42,243 bases of DNA, from positions 1-42,243 of the forward strand of contig CABTYW010000009.1 in the NCBI GenBank assembly GCA_902489135.1, in the 5' to 3' direction. Made by a program: the position numbers and the translations under genes. The stretch is from an uncultured Synergistaceae bacterium. GTDB taxonomy: Bacteria > Synergistota > Synergistia > Synergistales > Dethiosulfovibrionaceae. The notes beneath the pieces are model-generated. The model was not told where the DNA came from, did not search any database, and worked only from the letters and a program-made list of their open reading frames with translations. Positions 6,478-15,227 of this stretch are shown piece after piece; positions within the stretch are counted from its first letter, which is position 1; the number at the start of each line of letters is the position of its first letter.

Positions 6478-9400
6478 CTGCTCACGGATTTGGCAAACAT
6501 CCATCAAACGCTGTGGTCGCGCGGAGCGACCGTCGGCATTCCCCTTGACGGGGCCGCTTTGGCCTGCTCACTGCGGTCAGGCGGAAAAACTCTGGTGTTG
6601 CTTCCCACGCATCAGGACGGCCTGACTTTGGTCTCCGACGGACAAATTCTCGGCCGCGATGATTATTTTTTTCTTGAAGAGCCGCCTTTGGACGCGCAGA
6701 AACTCCTTCAGGGGGAATATGCGCTGAGGCGCGGCTCGGTGTTCTCGCAATGGAGCGCCTCCCCAAAAGGCATACTGGCGGCCACTCCCGGGGCCATGCT
6801 CACGCCCCTGCGCTTCGGAAAAAAAGGGCTGGCCCTTGCGGTGGGAAAAACCGTGGGCCGCGACGCGCTGACGGAGTGGCTGGCCCGCAACGGCTACCGG
6901 AGAACGGAACTGGTCTGGCAGCCCGGTGAATTTGCCTCCAGGGGAGGCATCGTGGACTTTTTCGATCCTTCGGAGCGTGCGCCCCTTCGCGCGGAGTTTT
7001 TCGACGAAGAGGTGGAATCGCTGCGCTTCTTTCAGCCCCGTACCCAGAGGAGCTTTTCCTCCCTTTCAAATTTTGTCCTTCGAAGCGTCAATCAGGCCTC
7101 GCCCCGGGAGGAAAATTTAGCCCGCGGCGATTTTCGGATGGTGCTCGTTCAGCCCGAAAAACTTGACGAAAGCTTTACTTCCTTTGCAGATCTCTATAAC
7201 GGTCTGGTTTCCGAGAAGCAGCGTCTTGCGCCCGAAGCTTACGAGAAGTTTTTACTCGACACGGGACGACATCCGCGTCTGCGAATTGCGGCTCCCGGCA
7301 ACGTCCCCAAGGACATGACGCTGGATTACGGATATGTGCCGTTTTTCAAAGGTGAACTGCGGGCGGCTCGAGCCTACGTCGACGCGAGACTGAAGGCGGG
7401 ATACGGCGTTCACGTGACCAGTCGAAGCCTCACGGGGCAATCTTTCCCCAAAGGCGTGGAATTCCATCACGGCGTCAGCCTGTCGGGCGGCACTGTGGAC
7501 AACGAAAACCGGCAGATTTGGATTTCCGACGTGGAACTTTACGGTATCAGCGAGACCGTCACCGACGACATCGATCATGGAATGCCTTTGGATCTGCAGT
7601 CAGGCCTGAAAAAAAATCAATGGGTCATTCACGAAAAATACGGAGTGTGCCGTCTTGCAGGCACGTCCACAGAACGCTTCGCCGGACAGGACTATGAGAC
7701 CGTCGTCCTTGAGTTCGCCCACAGTGAAAAGCTGATTATTCCTTCTTCCGAACTGTTTCGCCTTACACCCTGGAACGGTGAGGGCGAACCTGAAGCCGAC
7801 AGCCTCAAATCAAAGCGATGGCGCGCCGCGTGGAAAAAAGCGGAAGCTCAAATTGAGGCGGAAGCCCAGGGACTGCTTACGCTCTACGCCCAGCGAGAAC
7901 TGGCTGAAGGGCGCAGTTTCGGCGCTGACGGCGTTCTGACGAAAAAATTCGAAGAGAGTTTTCCCTATCAGGAGACCGTTGACCAGCTTCGCGCCATCAG
8001 CGACATCAAAAAGGACCTGGAGCGTTCATGGCCCATGGATCGTCTCATAGTGGGCGACGTGGGCTACGGAAAAACGGAAGTGGTGCTGCGCGCTGCCGTC
8101 AAGGCCGTGGAAAACGGAACCCAGGTGGCTTTCATCGCGCCCACCACCGTCCTGGCGCTGCAGCACTACCGAACCTGCATTTCGCGCATCGGCGACCTGC
8201 CCATTCATGTCCAACTTCTGTCGCGCATGGTTCCCCCCAAAAAACAAAAAGAAATTCTTGAGAGCACCGAACAGGGAAAGACCGACATTCTCATCGGCAC
8301 GCACCGCCTCTTTCAGAATGACGTGAAATTCAAAGATTTGGGGTTGCTGATCATCGACGAAGAGCAGCGTTTCGGCGTCAAAAACAAAGAACATTACAAA
8401 TTGACCCACCCGGGGTTGGATGTACTTTCGCTTTCAGCCACGCCCATTCCTCGCAGCCTCTCAATGGCCATGCGGGGCATTCGCGACATTTCTGTCATTG
8501 CCACGCCGCCCAAAAGCCGCGGCACCGTTTTTACAGTGACCTCGCGGTGGAATTCCGCGCTAGCCTATGACGCCATGCGGCGTGAGCTCGCCCGGGGCGG
8601 GCAGGTCTACTATCTCCACAACCGCATTGACGATATTCAGGAAGTGGCTGCCCGCCTTGCCGAAAATTTCTTCGGACACCGCATTGCCGTGGCTCACGGC
8701 CAAATGGGGGAGCGTCCCCTGGAAAAGGTCATGAACGCCTTTTACGACGGCAAATTTCAAATTCTGGTGTGTACCACCATCATTGAGAGCGGACTTGACG
8801 TTCCGAGAGCCAATACGTTGGTCGTCGACGACGTCAGGCGGCTGGGCCTCGCTCAGATGCACCAAATTCGCGGGCGCATCGGCCGAAGGAGTGAAAACGG
8901 CTACGCCCTGTTTTTTTACGAAGACGACTCGGGAGGACGAACTCGCGAACGATTGGAGGCGTTGGGCGCCGTAGGCTCTCAGAACGCGGGATATCGACTG
9001 GCGCAACACGATCTTGAAATTCGCGGCGCAGGTCAGATTTTGGGCACGGAACAGCACGGGTTCAAAGAGCGTATCGGTTACACCCTGTATCTGAAAAAAC
9101 TCCGGGAACGCGTCGATGAGCTTCGCGGCACGGGCGGCAGCATCGTTTCGACGGAGATCGACATTCCTCTGGCCATTCCCGTGGAGTACGTTCCGCAGAT
9201 GGAGCTGAGAATCGGACTGTACCGCCGCCTGCTGTCATCTTTGGACTTCCGTGAGTATGCCGAGATGAAGGCCGAGCTGATCGACCGTTACGGCCCCATC
9301 CCCGAGCAGGTGCAGGGACTTCTTGACGCCGCCCTGATCCGCGGTGCCGGCGGAGCCGTCGGATTGGAACGCTTCAAAGCGGTCAAAGGGTTCGTCTCCG

Positions 9401-9573
9401 CTGAAGGGAAGTTTGCCGCCGATGTCTTTGCGCCCCCGCAGTGGATTTCCCGCGGCGAAGCCCGCATTTCCTGCGGCGGCGTAAAGGGGTTGGCGAATGC
9501 GGCCGCCGAAATTTTGAAGTGCCGTGACACGGAAGGGCGAAAAGCCCCTCAAAAAATTTCCGAGACCCGATGA
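6478..9573 (+). CDS. mfd: Transcription-repair coupling factor
   Basis: Mfd displaces RNA polymerase stalled at DNA damage and recruits UvrA. The 1031-residue product is shorter than the ~1150 typical of the family, mainly in the N-terminal UvrB-like region. The RNA-polymerase-interacting domain begins near QWVIHEKYGVCRLAG. The translocase has Walker A GDVGYGKTE (about 525), DEEQRFGV (about 627), LSATPIPRSL and the RIGRRSENGYALFFY motif. The TRCF C-terminal domain follows. The start is unusual: AAGGAGG ends at 6469 and the best-spaced codon in frame is CTG 6478, eight bases on. The first standard start, TTG 6490, is 20 bases from the ribosome site. mazG follows within 13 bases. Confidence 0.95.
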   Translation: MLTDLANIHQTLWSRGATVGIPLDGAALACSLRSGGKTLVLLPTHQDGLTLVSDGQILGRDDYFFLEEPPLDAQKLLQGEYALRRGSVFSQWSASPKGILAATPGAMLTPLRFGKKGLALAVGKTVGRDALTEWLARNGYRRTELVWQPGEFASRGGIVDFFDPSERAPLRAEFFDEEVESLRFFQPRTQRSFSSLSNFVLRSVNQASPREENLARGDFRMVLVQPEKLDESFTSFADLYNGLVSEKQRLAPEAYEKFLLDTGRHPRLRIAAPGNVPKDMTLDYGYVPFFKGELRAARAYVDARLKAGYGVHVTSRSLTGQSFPKGVEFHHGVSLSGGTVDNENRQIWISDVELYGISETVTDDIDHGMPLDLQSGLKKNQWVIHEKYGVCRLAGTSTERFAGQDYETVVLEFAHSEKLIIPSSELFRLTPWNGEGEPEADSLKSKRWRAAWKKAEAQIEAEAQGLLTLYAQRELAEGRSFGADGVLTKKFEESFPYQETVDQLRAISDIKKDLERSWPMDRLIVGDVGYGKTEVVLRAAVKAVENGTQVAFIAPTTVLALQHYRTCISRIGDLPIHVQLLSRMVPPKKQKEILESTEQGKTDILIGTHRLFQNDVKFKDLGLLIIDEEQRFGVKNKEHYKLTHPGLDVLSLSATPIPRSLSMAMRGIRDISVIATPPKSRGTVFTVTSRWNSALAYDAMRRELARGGQVYYLHNRIDDIQEVAARLAENFFGHRIAVAHGQMGERPLEKVMNAFYDGKFQILVCTTIIESGLDVPRANTLVVDDVRRLGLAQMHQIRGRIGRRSENGYALFFYEDDSGGRTRERLEALGAVGSQNAGYRLAQHDLEIRGAGQILGTEQHGFKERIGYTLYLKKLRERVDELRGTGGSIVSTEIDIPLAIPVEYVPQMELRIGLYRRLLSSLDFREYAEMKAELIDRYGPIPEQVQGLLDAALIRGAGGAVGLERFKAVKGFVSAEGKFAADVFAPPQWISRGEARISCGGVKGLANAAAEILKCRDTEGRKAPQKISETR

Positions 9574-9586
9574 CGAGGTGAGCTCA

Positions 9587-10402
9587 GTGGAAAAGAAAAA
9601 ATCAGAATTCGACAGGCTGATTTCCATTATGAAAAAACTTCGCGCTCCCGACGGCTGCCCCTGGGACAGAAAGCAGACGTGGAAGTCCCTGTGTCCCCAT
9701 ATTGTCGAAGAAGCCTATGAGCTCATCGACGCTATCCAAAACGGCTCGGAGAGCCAGGACGGGCAGCACGTCCTCGAAGAATGCGGAGATCTGCTTTTGC
9801 AGGTCATATTCGTCGGAACCATTGCAGAGGAGCAGGGGAAATTTGCTATCGACGACATTCCCCGGGCTATCGGCGACAAGCTGGTGCGCCGTCACCCCCA
9901 TATTTTCGGCGAAACCCCTTGCGCCGTGGACGCCGATCAGGCCTACCGCGGCTGGGAAGAGATCAAGCGCCGCGAACGGGCATCCCATCACGAGGACACT
10001 TCCGTTCTTGCGGGCGTTCCCCGCAGCCTTCCTGCAGCGATCAAGGCGTACAGAATTCAGCAGAAAGTTGCAAGCGTGGGTTTTGACTGGCAAAAGGACA
10101 CTCAGCAGCCCGTGATGGATAAAATCGGAGAAGAGCTTGAAGAGGTGCGAGAGGCACTGGAAGATCCCGCGCTGCAGAACGAGCTGGCCGGCGAGATCGG
10201 CGACCTGCTTTTTGCAGTAATCAATCTTGCACGTCGATGCCGAATTGACCCCGAATCCGCCCTTGCTTTGACCAACGAAAAATTTTCCCGAAGATTTCGC
10301 TTTGTTGAAGATCAGGTTGAAAAAAGCGGAAAGGATTGGAAGGGACATTCCCTCGATGAATTAGAATTGTTTTGGAAGCAGGCAAAGAGCGCCGGTCTGT
10401 GA
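9587..10402 (+). CDS. mazG: Nucleoside triphosphate pyrophosphohydrolase MazG
   Basis: MazG hydrolyses (d)NTPs to NMPs, cleaning the nucleotide pool. The 271-residue product has two MazG repeats: the first with RAPDGCPWDRKQTW, EEAYEL and EECGDLLLQV (metal-binding EExxE and ExxD residues), the second with KIGEELEEVREAL and EIGDLLFAVINLARR. GTG 9587 follows GAGG (9575-9578) by eight bases. A longer frame reaches back into mfd, but that part lacks family similarity. mfd and mazG are probably co-transcribed; the same pair is neighbouring in B. subtilis. Confidence 0.95.
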   Translation: MEKKKSEFDRLISIMKKLRAPDGCPWDRKQTWKSLCPHIVEEAYELIDAIQNGSESQDGQHVLEECGDLLLQVIFVGTIAEEQGKFAIDDIPRAIGDKLVRRHPHIFGETPCAVDADQAYRGWEEIKRRERASHHEDTSVLAGVPRSLPAAIKAYRIQQKVASVGFDWQKDTQQPVMDKIGEELEEVREALEDPALQNELAGEIGDLLFAVINLARRCRIDPESALALTNEKFSRRFRFVEDQVEKSGKDWKGHSLDELELFWKQAKSAGL

Positions 10403-10408
10403 TATAGT
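10400..10408 (+). promoter_or_regulatory. Extended -10 promoter before the carboxyltransferase gene
   Basis: TGATATAGT (TG at 10400-10401, hexamer TATAGT 10403-10408) overlaps the end of mazG. No -35 at proper distance is obvious. A start near 10415 would give a leader of about 50 bases. Confidence 0.4.
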
Positions 10409-10466
10409 ATAGAAGAGTATTCAGAAAAAAATGCGAGCGGTTTCTACATTTCAAGAGGAGGAAGAG

Positions 10467-12023
10467 ATGCTTATGGCTCATAAGAAAATTGAACCCGAAG
10501 CGGTGCGGAATTCGGCGAAGAAGGCCCCTCAGGAGGCGCCTCAAATGCCCGAATCGGACAAGACAACTTCCGCTTGTGCAGAGGTCATGGAACAGCCGGT
10601 GCCCGAGAAGAATTCGTCCGATGAAACAGAGGGACGCCGAATCGGCATTACCGAGACCATCCTTCGCGACGCCCACCAGTCCCTTATGGCGACCCGCATG
10701 GCCATGGAGGATATGCTTCCGGTGCTCGACCTCATGGACGACATCGGCTATCACTCCGTGGAAGTTTGGGGCGGAGCCACTTTCGACGCCTGCATGCGTT
10801 TCCTCAATGAAGACCCCTGGGAGCGCCTGCGCATCCTGAAAAAGCATTTTAAAAAGACGAAACTGCAAATGCTGCTTCGCGGCCAGAACCTCGTGGGATA
10901 CCGTCATTACGCCGACGACACCGCCCGCGAGTTTGTCAAGCGCGCCGTTGGCAACGGCATCGATATCATCCGCGTTTTCGACGCCCTCAACGACCTGAGA
11001 AACGTCGAAGTCACCGCCGAACAGACGAAACGCGAGGGAGCCCATCTTCAACTGTGCATCTCCTACACCACGTCGCCGGTGCATACCGTCGAAGCCTTCG
11101 TCCGGCTTGCCTCGCGCATGAAGGACATGGGGGCCGACTCCATCTGCGTCAAAGACATGGCGGGACTCCTGACGCCCACCGTTGCCAAAAGGCTGGTGAA
11201 AGGCATCAAAGACGCCACCCGTCTTCCCGTACAGGTGCATTCGCACTATACCTGCGGGCTCGCCGGTCCGTCCTATTTCGCAGCTATTGAAGCCGGGGCC
11301 GACGTCGTCGATTGTGCACTGTCGCCCTTCTCCATGGGAACCAGCCAGCCCTGCACCGAGACCTTTATTGCCGCTCTGGCGGGAAGCGAGTGGGATACGG
11401 GACTTGACATCCGCGCGCTGACCCCTGTGGCGGCTCACTTCAAAAAAGTCCGCACCAAGTACGACAAGATCTTCGTCAAAGTTCAGGGCGCCAACACCGA
11501 CATCCTTCTTGCGCAAATTCCCGGAGGAATGTATTCCAACCTGGTCAATCAGCTGAAAGAAGCGGGAAAACTGGACAAGCTGCCAGACGTGCTTAAGGAA
11601 GTTCCCTATGTGCGCGAGGCCATGGGCTTCCCCCCGCTGGTCACCCCCAGCAGCCAGATTGTGGGCACGCAGTCCACGCTCAACGTGCTTTCCGGCGAGC
11701 GCTGGAAGATGGTTCCGAAGGAAGTTTACAATTTCTTCAAGGGCATGTACGGACAGACTCCCGCTCCCATGAACGCCGAAATCCAGAAAAAAATTCTCGG
11801 CAACGACACACCCATCACCTGCCGTCCCGCCGATCTCATCGAGCCGGAACTCGAGAAGGCCCGCAAAGAAGTGGGCGTTTGGGCCATTCAGCCCGAAGAC
11901 GTTCTCACCTACGTGCTTTTCCCCGCCGTCGCCAAGGACTTTTTGCAGAACAAATACGCCCGCGTCAACAAGTGTGACATCGGCGTCGGCGAACTCGTTG
12001 ACGGCTCGGCCTATCCGGTGTAG
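10467..12023 (+). CDS. Biotin-dependent carboxyltransferase subunit (OadA/PycB/5S type)
   Basis: The protein moves a carboxyl group between carboxybiotin and pyruvate/oxaloacetate, as in oxaloacetate decarboxylase alpha, pyruvate carboxylase subunit B or the transcarboxylase 5S subunit. Of 518 residues, about 56-330 form the carboxyltransferase TIM barrel (ETILRDAHQS, EVWGGATFD, SICVKDMAGLL with the carboxylated lysine, HSHYTCG metal ligands), followed by the PYC/OADA domain. The protein ends right after that domain and has no biotinyl AMKM motif, so the biotin carrier must be a separate protein not in this window. Residues 1-55 are an unusual polar extension rich in Glu, Lys, Pro and Ser. 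GAGGAGG lies five bases before ATG 10467; ATG 10473 is an alternative. Confidence 0.88.
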   Translation: MLMAHKKIEPEAVRNSAKKAPQEAPQMPESDKTTSACAEVMEQPVPEKNSSDETEGRRIGITETILRDAHQSLMATRMAMEDMLPVLDLMDDIGYHSVEVWGGATFDACMRFLNEDPWERLRILKKHFKKTKLQMLLRGQNLVGYRHYADDTAREFVKRAVGNGIDIIRVFDALNDLRNVEVTAEQTKREGAHLQLCISYTTSPVHTVEAFVRLASRMKDMGADSICVKDMAGLLTPTVAKRLVKGIKDATRLPVQVHSHYTCGLAGPSYFAAIEAGADVVDCALSPFSMGTSQPCTETFIAALAGSEWDTGLDIRALTPVAAHFKKVRTKYDKIFVKVQGANTDILLAQIPGGMYSNLVNQLKEAGKLDKLPDVLKEVPYVREAMGFPPLVTPSSQIVGTQSTLNVLSGERWKMVPKEVYNFFKGMYGQTPAPMNAEIQKKILGNDTPITCRPADLIEPELEKARKEVGVWAIQPEDVLTYVLFPAVAKDFLQNKYARVNKCDIGVGELVDGSAYPV

Positions 12024-12045
12024 TTTTTTGCGTCTCCGTTTCACA

Positions 12046-12091
12046 GATGGAGGAATACCGAAGAGGAGGGGCGGAACACCGTCCCTCCATC
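12046..12091 (+). promoter_or_regulatory. Nested inverted repeats in the phoH leader
   Basis: GATGGAGG (12046-12053) is complementary to CCTCCATC (12084-12091). Inside it GGGGCGG (12068-12074) can pair with CCGTCCC (12079-12085) through a G-U pair. The two stems share bases, so they are mutually exclusive. There is no T-run, so termination is unlikely. The structure lies 25 bases before the phoH ribosome site. Confidence 0.35.
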
Positions 12092-12128
12092 CTGCGTTTT
12101 CGCGAGAATTTCTAAGGAGGCTTGTACC

Positions 12129-13100
12129 ATAGAAGAACTGTATAAGCAGGACCTTCAATGTGCCGATACCGCGGCGATGCTGAGAATTTGCGGTCCCGGC
12201 GACGAAAACCTCTCTTTTATCGAAGCCCGTCAGCAGGTGAAAATTTTTCATCGCGGTGAACTCATCACCGTCAGCGGCTCCGACGAAAAGGCTGTCAGCG
12301 GGGCCTTCTCGCTGCTTTTACAGATGCGTGACATCGCCTTGTCGGGGCATCGCCTCAATTCCGCGGAGCTCCGCTATGCCTTGGAGACCTTCCAGAAGCA
12401 CGGGAGCGTGAATATGCGGCAGCTCTATTCCGAAGTGGTCTGCTTTACCTGCCGCGGTAAGCCGGTGAGGCCGCGGACGCAGCGCCAGCGCGATTACATC
12501 AAAGCTATGGGAGACAACACCATCATTTTCGGCATCGGACCGGCTGGCACGGGCAAAACGTACCTAGCCGTCTGCGAGGCGGTGAATCAGCTTAAAAAGG
12601 GAAGCGTGAGCCGCATCATCCTGGTGAGACCCGCCGTTGAGGCGGGGGAAAGTTTGGGTTTTCTGCCCGGCGATCTCCGGGAGAAAGTCGAACCCTATCT
12701 TCGTCCGCTGTACGACGCTTTTTTTGAAATCCTTTCGCCCGAACGGTTTACCCGCTACGCCGAAAAAAATGTCATCGAAATTGCGCCGCTTGCCTATATG
12801 CGGGGCCGCACGCTCAACGACAGCTTTATCATTCTCGACGAAGCGCAAAACACCACCCCCGAACAAATGAAGATGTTTCTTACGCGACTGGGGTTCGGTT
12901 CAAAAGCCGTCGTCACCGGCGACTTGACGCAGGTCGATCTGCCCACCGGGAAAAAATCGGGGCTGAAAATCGTTCAGGAGATCCTGAAAGACATTGACGG
13001 CATTTCTTTCGTGCACCTTCAAAATGAAGACGTCGTGCGCCATGAAATTGTACAGAAAGTGGTCTCGGCCTATGACCGCTACGAAAAAATAAATGGTTAA
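12129..13100 (+). CDS. phoH: PhoH-family ATPase
   Basis: PhoH-like proteins are cytoplasmic ATPases linked to RNA metabolism and, by genomic pairing with ybeY, to ribosome quality control. Motifs: Walker A GPAGTGKT (137-144), Walker B ILDEAQNTTPEQMKMFLTR (about 235), GDLTQVDLP. With the start at ATA 12129 the product has 323 residues, and EELYKQDLQ lines up with the usual PhoH N-terminus (compare B. subtilis PhoH, recalled from memory). GGAGG (12116-12120) is exactly eight bases before this ATA. The first ATG (12177) is 56 bases from the ribosome site and would drop the first 16 residues. It opens the phoH-pgpH-ybeY-era-recO cluster. Confidence 0.93.
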   Translation: MEELYKQDLQCADTAAMLRICGPGDENLSFIEARQQVKIFHRGELITVSGSDEKAVSGAFSLLLQMRDIALSGHRLNSAELRYALETFQKHGSVNMRQLYSEVVCFTCRGKPVRPRTQRQRDYIKAMGDNTIIFGIGPAGTGKTYLAVCEAVNQLKKGSVSRIILVRPAVEAGESLGFLPGDLREKVEPYLRPLYDAFFEILSPERFTRYAEKNVIEIAPLAYMRGRTLNDSFIILDEAQNTTPEQMKMFLTRLGFGSKAVVTGDLTQVDLPTGKKSGLKIVQEILKDIDGISFVHLQNEDVVRHEIVQKVVSAYDRYEKING

Positions 13101-13115
13101 CAGCGAGGAAAGTCC

Positions 13116-15227
13116 ATGACAGACATTGAGCCCGACAAATCGGCATGGAGCGCCATGGTGCGGGGACTCCGCGTGGAGAGCGGGAAAATCCTGCCTTACG
13201 TGACGGCCATGGTACTGGCGGTGCTTGTGGTGAGTCTCCGGTGGCTTTCGGTGGACGCCGACACCTATTTTATCGTGGGGACGCCGGCAAGCCGGAATTA
13301 TTATGCACTTCGCGATATGAGCTACGATGACAACGAGACGGCGGAAAAGCTTCGCAGTGAAGTGGCCAACGGCATTGCCGGTGTCCTTGTCAAAGGACAC
13401 ATGAAAAGCGAAGTGGGCTTTGACGATGAGTGCGAGCTGCTTCTCAACAGGCCGCTGGAGGACACGCTGCTGCCTCAGGAGCTTCGCGGGCTCATCCACG
13501 CCATGCCTCTTGACAGAAGAGAACAGATCATCGCCACGGTGCGTTCCATTCACGACGACCTTCGGCAGGATCCGGGACTTACGGGCGACGAACGGGTGAG
13601 TTTTATCTGGCAGCGCATCACTCTCATGGAGTCCGATCCGCCGTCGGCCAACGTCATCTTTCAGATCATCGCGGCGCTGACCGAAGGCGATCGAAGGATA
13701 GACGCCAATCTGACCAAGCGCGTGAAAGCCATGGTGGCTTCCGATATTGAGGTGACCAAACACCTTTTCTACGTGGGCGACGCGATCGTCAGCAAAGGCG
13801 AGATCATCACGCCGCAAATTGCCGGAGTTTTGAAGCTTCAGGGCTATCCCGAAGGAGCTTACCCGTGGGCTTTCGCACTTTTCTCCATGGCCGTCGCCGG
13901 CGTGTCGGTCCTTTGGGTCCGCAAGTCCACCACCCATGATCGGGCTGAAAATCCCTATCTGGGCAGTCGAAACTATCCCTATTTTCTGCTGATTCTGGGA
14001 TGGTTCTTCCAATTGGGCGTCATCTACTGGCGCGTTAGCGGTCTCGGACTTTTTCCCGTCATCGCCGTTATTTATTTGACTTTGCCGGGGTTCAGCGCGC
14101 TGAACTGCGTCAGCGCCACCGTGCTGAGCGCATCGCTCATCACGGCGGGCTATGACGTGGCGGCCTTTACCGTCGGCGTCATTTCGGGCTTTACAGGCGT
14201 TATCCTCGGGCAGGTGCTGTTTAAGAAAATTTATTCCCGTTCGGCGGTGTGGCTGCGCGTTTTCATTCTCGGTGCGGCAATGACGGCTGTCGCCTTGCTT
14301 GTTGAAGCCGAACTGAAGGGGCGCCTGCCGCTGGCTCATCTCGGGATCATCGGCGCATCCTGCCTGGCGCTCAGCTTTATGGTCATTGTCCTGCTGCCTC
14401 TCATGGAGGTTCTTTTCGACATTCTCTCGCCGCTGCAGCTGGTGGAGCTGACGCAGCCTTCTCATCCGCTGCTGAAGCAGATGCAGGTCGAAGCTCCGGG
14501 AACCTATCATCACTGTCAGATGGTGGGCAATCTGGCGGAAGCCGCCGCGGAAAAGATCGGTCTCAACCCCTTGCTGATGTGTGCCGGCGCTTATTTCCAC
14601 GACATCGGCAAACTGAAGCGCCCTCAATTTTTTATTGAAAATCAGACCTCCGGCGTCAACTCCCATGATAAGCTGTCGCCGGCCATGTCGGCCATGGTGA
14701 TTTTGTCTCATGTGAAAGACGGCCTTGAATTGGCCGATGAATACCGACTTCCTTCGCAAATTAAAGCCTTTATTCCGGAACATCACGGGACGACCTGCCT
14801 CACGTACTTCTACAAAAAAGCGCAGCAGTCGGGACTTACGGTTCAGGAAAGCCAATTCAGCTATCCCGGCCCCAAACCCCGAAGCAAGGAAACGGGACTT
14901 CTGATGCTGGCGGACTCCACCGAGGCGGCGGCCCGCGCGTCCAGCCGGCAGCTCAAGGGCGTTCAGGATCTCAGCAGGCTCGTCAACGATGTCGTCAGGG
15001 CAAAATTGAACTCGGGACAACTGGACAACGTGCCTTTCACCCTCCGCGACATCGCCAATATCAAATCGGCCATGGTGTCCACGTTGCGTTCAATGTATCA
15101 CACCCGCGACATCAAGCCGCTCAATTCACTTCCTCAGAAGGAAAACGGAAAGGATGCTTCGGACAGTCATGGGAAAACAACCACTGACGCGTTACCGGCT
15201 CAAAAAACTGAGAAAGAAGAAGCCTGA
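13116..15227 (+). CDS. pgpH: 7TM-HD phosphodiesterase (PgpH/YqfF-like, probable c-di-AMP hydrolase)
   Basis: A 703-residue membrane protein. A first membrane helix (about 22-45) is followed by an extracytoplasmic region (about 46-245), a block of six or so helices (about 250-440) and a cytoplasmic HD domain (about 445-640) with HHCQMVGNLAEAA (about 463), FHDIGKLKRP (about 494) and PEHHGT. This is the 7TMR-HDED / 7TM / HD architecture of PgpH, which degrades c-di-AMP to pApA in Firmicutes; the substrate here is inferred from family. ATG 13116 follows GAGGAA by a few bases, 15 bases after phoH. The charged C-terminal tail overlaps the start region of ybeY. Confidence 0.92.
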   Translation: MTDIEPDKSAWSAMVRGLRVESGKILPYVTAMVLAVLVVSLRWLSVDADTYFIVGTPASRNYYALRDMSYDDNETAEKLRSEVANGIAGVLVKGHMKSEVGFDDECELLLNRPLEDTLLPQELRGLIHAMPLDRREQIIATVRSIHDDLRQDPGLTGDERVSFIWQRITLMESDPPSANVIFQIIAALTEGDRRIDANLTKRVKAMVASDIEVTKHLFYVGDAIVSKGEIITPQIAGVLKLQGYPEGAYPWAFALFSMAVAGVSVLWVRKSTTHDRAENPYLGSRNYPYFLLILGWFFQLGVIYWRVSGLGLFPVIAVIYLTLPGFSALNCVSATVLSASLITAGYDVAAFTVGVISGFTGVILGQVLFKKIYSRSAVWLRVFILGAAMTAVALLVEAELKGRLPLAHLGIIGASCLALSFMVIVLLPLMEVLFDILSPLQLVELTQPSHPLLKQMQVEAPGTYHHCQMVGNLAEAAAEKIGLNPLLMCAGAYFHDIGKLKRPQFFIENQTSGVNSHDKLSPAMSAMVILSHVKDGLELADEYRLPSQIKAFIPEHHGTTCLTYFYKKAQQSGLTVQESQFSYPGPKPRSKETGLLMLADSTEAAARASSRQLKGVQDLSRLVNDVVRAKLNSGQLDNVPFTLRDIANIKSAMVSTLRSMYHTRDIKPLNSLPQKENGKDASDSHGKTTTDALPAQKTEKEEA

